From the NCBI GenBank assembly GCA_023435435.1, contig JAEYRW010000096.1, positions 1 through 14,981 of the forward strand: 14,981 nucleotides of DNA, written 5' to 3'. Shown here in pieces: positions 7,061 through 14,047 of this stretch. The notes below the pieces were generated by a model. That model saw nothing but the letters and a program-made list of their open reading frames with translations, was not told where the DNA came from and did no database searches. This DNA comes from Bacillota bacterium. GTDB taxonomy: Bacteria; Bacillota; Clostridia; Christensenellales; Aristaeellaceae. The stretch's first letter is position 1. Each line of letters starts with the position of its first letter. The translations under genes were made by a program, and so were the position numbers.

Positions 7061-7082
7061 ATAATCTTGTTGACTTTAAGTC

Positions 7083-7111
7083 TTGCGCATCTTCATATTA
7101 TCTTGTAAAAT
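7083..7111 (+). promoter_or_regulatory. Candidate promoter in the 7042-7120 region
   Basis: TTGCGC (7083-7088), a 17-base spacer and TAAAAT (7106-7111, five of six -10 bases) run rightward just after the palindrome. The nearest start is the decayed gene at 7167; the intact 7652 gene is more than 500 bases away, so it might be read through this leader. Confidence 0.35.
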
Positions 7112-7166
7112 AGCGGTGTTGCGTGAACCGTGCCACATATGGAAGTTTTGCGAACGGGAGATGTTA

Positions 7167-7539
7167 ATGCGGATGGATATACACGTTCAAGCATGGCGGA
7201 ATGGGATCGCCTGGCGGGACGCGGCATGTCCGCCAGGCGGGCGGTTAACCATCGTTACGCCGGGCTGCCCTGCCGCCGTTTCCGCGGCATGCTTGCGCAA
7301 ATGTTTCCCGGAAAGAACTTGCGCGCGCCCTGTCGAAGCCTTGTGCGCGGCGGACGCTTCCCGGGAGAGCGCGGACCGCACCGCCCGCACCTTACGGAGG
7401 CGGGACTCCCCCGGAAGCGCGACCCTGCGCTGTGCATGGCCAAGCATGACGCCCTCGAGGCGGAGTTGGAAGAAGTGCTTTCCCAGATGTCAACCAGGCG
7501 GCCGACACGGAGGAAGCGCTGGATCAAAGCGGAAACTGA
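7167..7539 (+). pseudogene. Probable decayed gene, three frames in series
   Basis: ATG 7167 has GGGAG six bases upstream. Its frame contains a helix-like stretch EALCAADASRESADRTARTLR around 7340, then loses protein character. A second frame takes over with KHDALEAELEEVLSQ (7442-7488), and at 7489 a third frame continues VNQAADTEEALDQSGN before TGA 7537. The join at 7488/7489 is seamless if one base changed. Together this suggests a small acidic, coiled-coil protein broken by at least two frameshifts. I do not recognise the family. The alternative is non-coding leader DNA with chance open frames. Confidence 0.33.
7208..7239. repeat. 10-bp perfect GC hairpin
   Basis: CGCCTGGCGG (7208-7217) and CCGCCAGGCG (7230-7239) form a perfect stem with a 12-base loop, inside the start of the decayed gene. 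No T run follows. In a transcript from 7118 it would be a stable structure. Confidence 0.45.
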
Positions 7540-7651
7540 CGGCGCGCGGAGCGGAATTGCCGCCGGAAACGCCTTCCATGGCGCGGGGGGAGAAGGTGGT
7601 ATCGTACTGTCCAGATCAAGGGCCTTCCGGCCCGGAACGGAGGAGTCATTC

Positions 7652-8230
7652 ATGAAATGCGTTTGCGCGGCGCTCCTGGCATTTACCCTGCTCCTTTGCG
7701 GCGCGGCACTGTCCGAGCGCGCGGAGGCACTTGCCCTGCCCGATGCCGGAGATGTTTTTGGAGAACCCATCCAGACGGGATATCTGGAAGTGCCGGAGGA
7801 TTTTGCGGGAGACTATGCGCTTTATGATTCCGCCGCTTCCATGCAGGTAAACGACTATCGCGCCCGGCTGACGGTCGCCGGCTATGTTGAGGAAAAGGTA
7901 GATTCTGACGACATCCGGCGCTGGACGTATTCCCTGAACGGGGTGCCGGTGCTCGTCCTTTTGACGCGGGAGGACCGCGCGGTCCTGTGCTATCTGAACG
8001 CCGACGGTCTCGGCGGACAAGAGGCCGAGGGAAACACGGACCTCGCGCAACTCTTTCCCAGCAGCGACGCGGAATCCTTTCCGGCCGTTTGTCTCACTTG
8101 CTTTGGAAGCGGCGCCTGCCCCATCTGCGGCGGCACCGGCGTGTACCACAATTACGGAATATCGTTGGTGTGCGGCTTCTGCGACGGCACGGGGGTGTGT
8201 CCAACGTGCGGCGGGAAAGGCATCCAATAA
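7652..8230 (+). CDS. Secreted protein with compact DnaJ-like zinc-finger tail
   Basis: The 192-residue product has a signal peptide (MKCVCAALLAFTLLLCGAAL). Residues about 29-116 form a domain resembling the N-terminal part of the 5743 gene product. The tail carries four CxxCxGxG motifs: Cys147/150, Cys156/159, Cys174/177 and Cys183/186. DnaJ uses four such motifs to bind two zinc ions, but here the first and last pairs are separated by one residue each and the middle gap is ten, making a much shorter finger. No J domain is present. ATG 7652 is chosen because GGAGG lies nearby (7640-7644) and a signal peptide follows at once; the frame is open far upstream but without protein character. The MORN gene starts 40 bases after its stop, suggesting an operon. 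Role unknown. Confidence 0.88.
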   Translation: MKCVCAALLAFTLLLCGAALSERAEALALPDAGDVFGEPIQTGYLEVPEDFAGDYALYDSAASMQVNDYRARLTVAGYVEEKVDSDDIRRWTYSLNGVPVLVLLTREDRAVLCYLNADGLGGQEAEGNTDLAQLFPSSDAESFPAVCLTCFGSGACPICGGTGVYHNYGISLVCGFCDGTGVCPTCGGKGIQ

Positions 8231-8270
8231 AATACCGCGAATGATGTTCAAGGAAAAAGGAGGGTTCCCC

Positions 8271-9005
8271 ATGCGCAATCGGATTATGGTTCTGTTTCTG
8301 GTCCTCTCTCTCGTGATCCCCTTCGCCGCCCATGCCGACGAAGCCGTCTCAACGTTCGACAAACTCCAGGGCTTTTTGGACACGCTTGACGCGCAGTGCC
8401 CGGTATCCTATTTCGTGACGGCTTCCGGGAACTGGTACATGGGTACGTTCGAGGACAACAGCTACAATGGCTATGGTCTTTGGGTGGAACAGATCAATGG
8501 GGACAAACTGGGACAGGGCACGTTTGGTTTTTTTGAAAACGGCGAACTCAACGGCGCCTGCACGACCTACTATTCCGACGGTTCCTATCTGTCCGGGGCG
8601 TACGTCGCGGGCAGCCGGGAGGGGGACTTCGTGTTCGTGAGCGCCGAAGGGGTGCAGTACCGCTACACGTACAGCGGCGACGAGCGCGTCTCCTATGAGG
8701 AAACCGGCACGGCCGAGCCGCTGTTCATCCGGTCCTTCGAAAGCGGAGAGTACTTCGGCTACTCCGCCTTCACCGCGGACGGAACGCGGGCCGACGGGCA
8801 CGGCATCCTCTGCAACGGGCAGGACTACATCTACATCGGCGGCATGAACGCGGATCGTCAGGCGGACGGTCAGGGTGTCCTGGTGAAGATCAAGGAGGAT
8901 GGTGCCCACGTCTCGACCAGCACCTGGAACGACAACAAGGTTGTGGAGGAACAGGCGGGGTCAACCCCCGAAGAGATCCCTACCGCAACGCCTGCGGGGA
9001 ACTGA
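8271..9005 (+). CDS. Secreted MORN-repeat protein
   Basis: The 244-residue product begins with a signal peptide cut near AHA-22. Residues about 54-205 contain degenerate MORN repeats, each roughly 'Y-x-G-x(5)-G-x-G': GNWYMGTFEDNSYNGYGLW, then GELNGACTTYYSDGSYLSG, later YIYIGGMNADRQADGQGVL. The tail from 210 is Thr/Pro/Glu-rich and probably disordered. MORN repeats form beta-hairpin sheets and are often surface or membrane-associated; the specific partner is unknown. AAGGAGGG lies seven bases before ATG 8271. It follows the zinc-finger protein gene by 40 bases and a hairpin follows its stop by 24 bases, so the two genes form a unit exporting two outside-facing proteins. Confidence 0.9.
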   Translation: MRNRIMVLFLVLSLVIPFAAHADEAVSTFDKLQGFLDTLDAQCPVSYFVTASGNWYMGTFEDNSYNGYGLWVEQINGDKLGQGTFGFFENGELNGACTTYYSDGSYLSGAYVAGSREGDFVFVSAEGVQYRYTYSGDERVSYEETGTAEPLFIRSFESGEYFGYSAFTADGTRADGHGILCNGQDYIYIGGMNADRQADGQGVLVKIKEDGAHVSTSTWNDNKVVEEQAGSTPEEIPTATPAGN

Positions 9006-9028
9006 AGTCCCGGCGAAACGATGAAACA

Positions 9029-9059
9029 CGCGCTCCTTTCCGCACGGGAAAGGAGCGCG
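9029..9059. terminator. 13-bp perfect hairpin between convergent genes
   Basis: CGCGCTCCTTTCC (9029-9041) pairs perfectly with GGAAAGGAGCGCG (9047-9059) over a five-base loop, 24 bases after the MORN stop. The plus side is not followed by a T run; the minus side continues TGTTTCATCGTTTCG, partly T-rich. It probably ends transcription from either side. Confidence 0.6.
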
Positions 9060-9383
9060 GCGAAACTGTGGGTGTGTATATTCCTAAGGCTATACCGCAC
9101 AAAGGTTGCGCGTGCCGGCGATGATCCGCACGCGCACTGCGGGAAACAAGGCGCCGCTCGGCGTCTACAGCACGGCGGACGGCGGGCTCACCGGCGGCGC
9201 TCTCACGCCGCTGTGGCGGCCCGCAAAGAACCGCACAAAAGCGATCTTCCTATCCTGCCTTGCGATGCGCTTTCTGGTGGATTTCCCGTTGGCGTTCGGG
9301 CGAAACCTGCCTGTCTGTGCGGTGAGCGCGCTCGGCGGTGAAGTGCGCCCGCCCATTTGCCGCGCGTCCCGCACGCGTCGACG
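9060..9383. other. Gene-free gap between convergent transcripts
   Basis: About 320 GC-rich bases. A plus-strand frame from 9106 is open to 9408 but has no ribosome site, no recognisable motif and runs over the end of the next gene; minus-strand frames are Arg/Pro-rich as expected from GC-rich non-coding DNA. I see no RNA gene or repeat beyond the GCGTCGACGC palindrome at 9375-9384. Confidence 0.4.
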
Positions 9384-11255
9384 CTACTCGATCGCGCCGC
9401 TGCGATAAAGGAACACGCAGTGCGCGTCCGTGCCTTCCGCCGCTTCTGTGTAGATGCCGTAGGCCGCGCCGCCCGCGATGGCGTCGTCCACCGAGGCGAC
9501 CAGCGCGGCGAGCGTGTCGTCCACAAAGGATGCGATCTCCCCCACGCCGTCGCCGTCAAATTGCGCCATGCCGTCCGCAAGCGTCGCCGCGCCGTCGCTT
9601 AAGTCCGATGCTCCGCTTGCGAGACTGTCGGCGCCGGTCGCGAGGGAAGCACTGCCGTCCTTAAGGATCTGCGCACCCTCGGAAAGCTGGCCCGCACCCG
9701 CCGCCGCGCTTGCGACACCCGAAGTGTAGGAGACGACTCCCTGATAAAACGCATTGTAACGATCGAGCGTTTCGCGCAGCGCGGCGAGGGCGTCGGCCTT
9801 TTCCGCAAGTGCGGCAAGCGCGGAAGTGACGCCCTGATCGATCTTTGCCTGCACATCGTCGCTTTCGAGGTTCTGCCGGACGAGCGCCGTCACCTGCCCG
9901 TCGGTCGCGGATTCGATCTGCGCCTGAACGTCGCCGCCCGCCATCGCGGCGTCCAGCGCCCGGCTGATCTGCGCGCGTGTCTCGTCAGGAATTTTTCCCG
10001 CCTGAACGGCGGCCGCGTAGTCCTCCGCCGTCCTGTCGATGCCCGCCTTCTGAAGGACCGTCTCAAGCACCTTTGCCTGCACGGCCTGCGTTACCTGCGC
10101 GGCGATGTCGTCTCGCTCGGCTTCGACGGCTTCCTTTACCTGCGCTTCCGCCGCTTCGGAAACGCGCGCGCGGATGCCATCCTTTGAGGAGATGGAATCG
10201 AGCACGTCCGCGTAGTTATCCATGGTGAGCTGAGGCATGGCAATGCCCGCGTCCGCAAAAGCGGCAAGCTGCCCGTTGGCCGTTTCAATGAGCTGTTCAA
10301 ATACGGACTTTGCGCCCGAAACGAGGGCGTCGTTGTTTTCGGCGAGCGCAGTCAGACCGTCCGCAAGGTCGTTGAGACCGGTGAGCAGCGAGGCCGCGCC
10401 GTCATCGAGGTTCTCCGCACCGTCCGCGAGGGTGGCCGCCCCGTCCATCAAATCGGAAGCGCCGCCGGCCAGGGACGCGCTGCCATCCACAAGCTGTGCG
10501 GATGCGCCGGTGAGGTCGGAGGCCGCCGAGGCGAGCCGGTCGAGCGCGCCGTCGAGGGCATCAGAGACGGAAGTGTCGCCGATGGGCGCGAGAACGGTGA
10601 GCGTGCCGATCAGCGAAAAATCAGTGGTTTCCGCCGTCACGGTGACGCTTTCGGGAATTTCCACGTCCGCATCCTCCGGCAGGGCGATTTTTTCGCTCAG
10701 CCCCGGCAGCGCGATGCCCACGATGGCGTACCGGCTCCCGTCCGAGAGGCAGACACCGTTTGTGACCTCGACGTTTGAAAAGCTGTCCGCGTCGAGGACC
10801 AACGCCGTCAGCGCCACGAAGGGCGCGTACGGCTCCGTCGCGTTCGCATACGCAAAGTCGATTGTGACCGCACCGGCCCTTCCCGCGAGCTCATTGGGCG
10901 CGACCGGCGTACCGTCCACGGAATAGCTGATTTTCACGGTTATGGGAAGCGCACGGTCGGATGTGCCCTGATAGTAGATATCGCTTCCGCCCGCGTCCCA
11001 TGTGAGGGATTCGCCTGACTGGACAAACGTCTGGTCGCCGCCCACGTTTTCGATGCCGGAGAGCGTGCTCACATCCTCAATTTCATTAAGACCGTCTGCG
11101 TTCACGAGGTGATCTGAGACGATGACATTCGTTGCCGCGCCCGCGGCGTCGGTGATGACGTATACGGTTTCGCGCTTTCCGGCCTCTCCAAGCGCGGGCA
11201 GTGAAACGAGAATAAGCGCCATGAGGAGGGCCGTGATTTTCCGATTCATGTTCAT
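9384..11255 (-). CDS. Secreted X-X-X-Leu-X-X-Gly heptad-repeat protein paired with MMPL
   Basis: The 623-residue product has a signal peptide (MNMNRKITALLMALILVSLP), a beta-rich N-terminal region (about 28-225), and two blocks of the heptad 'L-x-x-G-x-x-x' (about 241-300 and 523-563), for example LADGAENLDDGAASL. A long Ala/Glu/Gln-rich helical region (about 305-500) lies between them. The same heptad occurs in YhgE/Pip proteins and in exoprotein partners of MMPL pumps, but unlike YhgE no C-terminal membrane helices are present, so it should be extracytoplasmic. ATG 11255 overlaps the MMPL stop as ATGA and has GGAAGGAA just before it, so translation is coupled; the open frame beyond 11255 is antisense-like coding of the MMPL gene. 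Probably an outside accessory subunit of the exporter. Confidence 0.88.
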   Translation of the reverse strand: MNMNRKITALLMALILVSLPALGEAGKRETVYVITDAAGAATNVIVSDHLVNADGLNEIEDVSTLSGIENVGGDQTFVQSGESLTWDAGGSDIYYQGTSDRALPITVKISYSVDGTPVAPNELAGRAGAVTIDFAYANATEPYAPFVALTALVLDADSFSNVEVTNGVCLSDGSRYAIVGIALPGLSEKIALPEDADVEIPESVTVTAETTDFSLIGTLTVLAPIGDTSVSDALDGALDRLASAASDLTGASAQLVDGSASLAGGASDLMDGAATLADGAENLDDGAASLLTGLNDLADGLTALAENNDALVSGAKSVFEQLIETANGQLAAFADAGIAMPQLTMDNYADVLDSISSKDGIRARVSEAAEAQVKEAVEAERDDIAAQVTQAVQAKVLETVLQKAGIDRTAEDYAAAVQAGKIPDETRAQISRALDAAMAGGDVQAQIESATDGQVTALVRQNLESDDVQAKIDQGVTSALAALAEKADALAALRETLDRYNAFYQGVVSYTSGVASAAAGAGQLSEGAQILKDGSASLATGADSLASGASDLSDGAATLADGMAQFDGDGVGEIASFVDDTLAALVASVDDAIAGGAAYGIYTEAAEGTDAHCVFLYRSGAIE

Positions 11256-13342
11256 TTCCTTCCTTTCGATTCTCTTTTTGCCACGCCGCGCAGCCCGAGG
11301 CTCGTGCGGATGATCAGCGCGTCGAACGTCAGCAACAGCGAGGGCAGGACGGTCAGCACGACCGCGACGCTCAAAATCGCGCCGCGCGCCATGAGCAGGC
11401 ACATGGAACTGATGATATCGATGTCGGAATAAATACCTACGCCAATGGTCGCGGCGAAGAAGCCGAGGCCGCTTACGAGGATGGATTGCGCCGACGAAGA
11501 CAGTGCCGTGCGCACCGCTTCGTGTCGATCCATGCCACCCCTGCGCGCCTGTTGATAGCGCGTGGTCGTGAGGATGGCATAGTCGACGGTGGAGCCGAGC
11601 TGAATGGTGCTGATGAGGATCGAGGCGATGAACGGCAGCGTCGTACCCGTGAAGTAAGGGATTCCGAGATTGACGAAGATCGCGAACTCGATGACCGAAA
11701 CGAGTACCACCGGCAGCGAGATCGACTTCAGGACGAAGAGGATGATGAGGAAGATCGCCGCGATGGAGATGATGCTGACCAGCTTGAAATCACGATCCGT
11801 GAGCGAGATCAAATCCTGGGTGAGCGGCGCCTCGCCGATGAGCATTGCGCCGGAATCGTACCGCTTCACAATCGCATTGATTTCATCGATCTGCGCGTTG
11901 ATTTCATCCGTCGAGGTTACGTACCGCGACGCGATCAGCATGAGCTGGTAATCGCCGTCCACGAGCGCGGCAGTCGCTCCCTCCGGAATGAATTCCGAAG
12001 GAACCGCCGGACCTATGAGAGCGTTCTGCCCCAACACATACTTCACGCCGTCAAGCGCCTCGATCTCTTTGGCCATTGCGTTCATGTCCTTGATGGACAT
12101 ATCGGAATCGACGAGCAGGAGGTGCATTGTTGACATGTCGAACTCGTCCGAGAGCTTGCGGTTGGCGACAATGCTGTCGAGGTCGTCCGGCAGGACGTGG
12201 CTCATATCGTAGTACACGCTCACGTTGTGGTAGCCGTAGAGCGCGGGAACGATCAGCAGGAGAAGCGCCGCGATGAACCAGCCCCGATGCTTTGTCACGA
12301 ACCGCGCAAGCGGATCCATGGATGGGAGGAGCGGCTTGTGGGATAGACTCGTGATCGGCCGGTCGAAGATCAGAATGAGGCAGGGAAGCACCGTTACCGT
12401 AGCCACGACACCCAGCACCACTCCCTTGGACATCACGATGCCCAAATCGCGCCCCAGCGCGAAGCTCATGAAGCACAGGGAGAGAAAGCCCGCGACGGTG
12501 GTGAGCGAGCTGCCGACGATGGAAGCGAGCGTAAGCTCAATGGCCTTCGCCATCGCTTCTTCGCGCGTCCCGCTCAGCTGCTTTTGCTCCGAATAGCTGT
12601 GCCAGAGAAAGATGGAATAGTCGAGCGTCACCGCCAGTTGCAGCACCGCCGCAATGGCTTTGGTTATGTATGATATTTCGCCAAGGACGGCATTCGAGCC
12701 CATGTTATACACAATCGCCACGCCGATGGAGAACAAAAACAGGATCGGAAGAAGCAGCGACTCCATCGTGAGCGCCAGGACCGCGCACGCGAGCAGCACC
12801 GCGATCATGACGTAGCGCGCTTCCTGCTCGTTTATAAGATCCTTGGTGTCCGTGACGACGGCGGAGATGCCGCTCACAAAGCACTGCCGGCCGGCGAGCC
12901 CGCGAATCTCGGCGATGGCGTCCATGGTGCTCTCCGCGGAGGCCGAATCGTCAAAGAACACCGCCATGAGCGTGCTGTCGCCCGCGGCAAACGCGTCGGA
13001 AACCGAGTCGGGCAATATCTCCTTTGGAACGGTGACGCTCACGATGCTGTCGTACCAGAGCGCCGATTCCACATGGTCGACTGCTTCGATCTTCCCGCGC
13101 AGTGCGGAAACATCCTTATCATCCATGCCGTCGATCACGATGAGGGAGAACGCGCCCTTTCCGAAATCATGTAACAGAATGTCTTCCCCCCGCACGGTCT
13201 CGAGATCGTCCGGCAGATAGTATAAAAGGTCGTAGTTTACCCGCGTGTGCGCAATGCCGATTATTGATGGGATCAGAAGCAGCAGTCCCACAATCAAAAT
13301 CGGTACGCGGTGCCGCGCAATCCATTTCCCGAATCGATACAT
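11252..13342 (-). CDS. MMPL/RND superfamily exporter
   Basis: This is a proton-driven exporter of lipids, drugs or peptides in the cytoplasmic membrane. The 696 residues form two similar halves, each with one helix, an outside domain, then five helices. Helix 1 is about 13-31 and helix 7 about 354-371. The proton-relay pair Asp-Tyr is present in both halves: TLDYSIFLWHSY (Asp241/Tyr242) and STVDYAILTTTRY (Asp587/Tyr588), equivalent to those of mycobacterial MmpL3. The repeated outside motifs YYLPDDLETV and HVLPDDLDSI show the internal duplication. AAGGAGG is eight bases before ATG 13342. The gene heads the operon with the heptad-repeat protein and is divergent from two TetR genes, so it is likely repressed by one of them until a substrate is sensed. 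Substrate unknown. Confidence 0.95.
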   Translation of the reverse strand: MYRFGKWIARHRVPILIVGLLLLIPSIIGIAHTRVNYDLLYYLPDDLETVRGEDILLHDFGKGAFSLIVIDGMDDKDVSALRGKIEAVDHVESALWYDSIVSVTVPKEILPDSVSDAFAAGDSTLMAVFFDDSASAESTMDAIAEIRGLAGRQCFVSGISAVVTDTKDLINEQEARYVMIAVLLACAVLALTMESLLLPILFLFSIGVAIVYNMGSNAVLGEISYITKAIAAVLQLAVTLDYSIFLWHSYSEQKQLSGTREEAMAKAIELTLASIVGSSLTTVAGFLSLCFMSFALGRDLGIVMSKGVVLGVVATVTVLPCLILIFDRPITSLSHKPLLPSMDPLARFVTKHRGWFIAALLLLIVPALYGYHNVSVYYDMSHVLPDDLDSIVANRKLSDEFDMSTMHLLLVDSDMSIKDMNAMAKEIEALDGVKYVLGQNALIGPAVPSEFIPEGATAALVDGDYQLMLIASRYVTSTDEINAQIDEINAIVKRYDSGAMLIGEAPLTQDLISLTDRDFKLVSIISIAAIFLIILFVLKSISLPVVLVSVIEFAIFVNLGIPYFTGTTLPFIASILISTIQLGSTVDYAILTTTRYQQARRGGMDRHEAVRTALSSSAQSILVSGLGFFAATIGVGIYSDIDIISSMCLLMARGAILSVAVVLTVLPSLLLTFDALIIRTSLGLRGVAKRESKGRK

Positions 13343-13400
13343 GCCGTTTTCCTCCTTATTTTGCGCCCCACAGTATATCGCGTGCCGCGGCTCAAGGAAA

Positions 13401-13424
13401 TAGACAACGCTTCCCGGCTGTCTG
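13401..13424. promoter_or_regulatory. Operator dyad 1, TAGACA-N12-TGTCTG
   Basis: TAGACA (13401-13406) and TGTCTG (13419-13424) are inverted with a 12-base gap and one terminal mismatch. It is the same architecture as the dyad starting 29 bases to the right and lies just downstream of the MMPL -10 box on the minus strand. Confidence 0.6.
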
Positions 13425-13425
13425 A

Positions 13426-13453
13426 ATTTTAGACATATGTATAAAATTGTCTA
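13426..13453 (-). promoter_or_regulatory. Probable MMPL operon promoter
   Basis: On the minus strand TAGACA (13453-13448) matches five of six -35 bases, and TAAAAT (13431-13426) five of six -10 bases, with a 16-base spacer. Transcription would start near 13419 and give a leader of about 77 bases. Dyad 2 covers the -35 and nearly reaches the -10, so binding there would block the polymerase. Confidence 0.6.
13430..13453. promoter_or_regulatory. Operator dyad 2, TAGACA-N12-TGTCTA
   Basis: TAGACA (13430-13435) and TGTCTA (13448-13453) are perfect inverted half-sites with a 12-base gap. The repeated half-site and the place between a TetR gene and an efflux operon point to a TetR-family operator. 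It overlaps the MMPL promoter elements. Confidence 0.65.
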
Positions 13454-13476
13454 TCGTCATGGGAAACGATCCGTGC

Positions 13477-13482
13477 TATACT
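13477..13482 (+). promoter_or_regulatory. Possible -10 box for the TetR pair
   Basis: TATACT (13477-13482) lies 20 bases before the first TetR start. Upstream at the proper distance there is only a weak TCGTCA, so the promoter may be weak. It is close to but not under the dyads, so autoregulation is possible but not shown. Confidence 0.3.
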
Positions 13483-13501
13483 GAAGCTGGAGTGGTGTAG
13501 C

Positions 13502-14035
13502 ATGAAATACGTGACATCGGAAAAGACAAAGTGTGAGCTCGCGGAGGCCCTCAAGCGTCTTCTGGCGGAAAAGCCCTTGGGCGCGATCACCGTTAAGGAC
13601 ATCTCCGGGCTGTGCGGCTGCAACCGACAGACGTTTTATTATCATTTTTTGGACATCCACGCGCTTGCGGAGTGGATGTTCACGCGCGAAACGGGCAAAC
13701 TGATCGCCGCATGCCGCGAGTGCGATTCCATCGAGGACGCCATCGTGCGGCTGATGGATTACCTGCGCACAAACCACCTTGCCTTCATAGGGCTTCTCAG
13801 GAGCCGGGGAAGGGAATACATCGCACGTCTCATATCGGATGATGCGTGCGCGGCGATCCGCGACTATGGAAAAAAAACGCTCCAGCGGGAAATCGACAGC
13901 TTCGAGCAGAACTTCTACGCCGCCGCAATCGCGCGAAGCGCGCTTGGCTGGCTCGAAGGCGGCATGCTGGAACGGCCCGCGGAGTTGGCGAAGCGCATCA
14001 TGAAGCTGTTGATGAGCGGACTTGCGACAAATTAA
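13502..14035 (+). CDS. TetR/AcrR family regulator, first of a tandem pair
   Basis: This is a DNA-binding regulator, probably repressor, of 177 residues. The N-terminal helix-turn-helix spans about 29-50, with NRQTFYYHF (41-49) as the recognition helix, the signature of the Bacillota TetR subgroup related to DhaS. The C-terminal part (about 60-177) is the short all-helical ligand and dimer domain. GGAG is nine bases before ATG 13502. It diverges from the MMPL operon across twin dyads, so control of that operon is the likely job. The paralogue follows by 12 bases with its ribosome site touching this stop codon, so the two are co-transcribed. Confidence 0.92.
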   Translation: MKYVTSEKTKCELAEALKRLLAEKPLGAITVKDISGLCGCNRQTFYYHFLDIHALAEWMFTRETGKLIAACRECDSIEDAIVRLMDYLRTNHLAFIGLLRSRGREYIARLISDDACAAIRDYGKKTLQREIDSFEQNFYAAAIARSALGWLEGGMLERPAELAKRIMKLLMSGLATN

Positions 14036-14047
14036 GGGAGGCCGCAT

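Noticed and set aside
7060..7075. TATAAT at 7060 and TTGACT at 7070 as promoter boxes
   Set aside because: Neither has a partner box at a workable distance (no -35 before the first, no -10 at 16-18 bases after the second).
7130..7651. A 174-residue N-terminal extension of the zinc-finger protein
   Set aside because: The extension has no protein family likeness, while a ribosome site followed by a signal peptide marks ATG 7652.
8103..8270. An upstream extension of the MORN protein overlapping the zinc-finger gene
   Set aside because: AAGGAGGG and a signal peptide fix the start at 8271.
9106..9408. Open frame of about 100 codons between the convergent operons
   Set aside because: No ribosome site or recognisable motif, and it runs into the 3' end of the heptad-repeat gene.
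11256..11402. A 49-residue extension of the heptad-repeat protein
   Set aside because: It is Arg/Ala-rich shadow coding over the MMPL gene; ATG 11255 has a ribosome site and a signal peptide follows.
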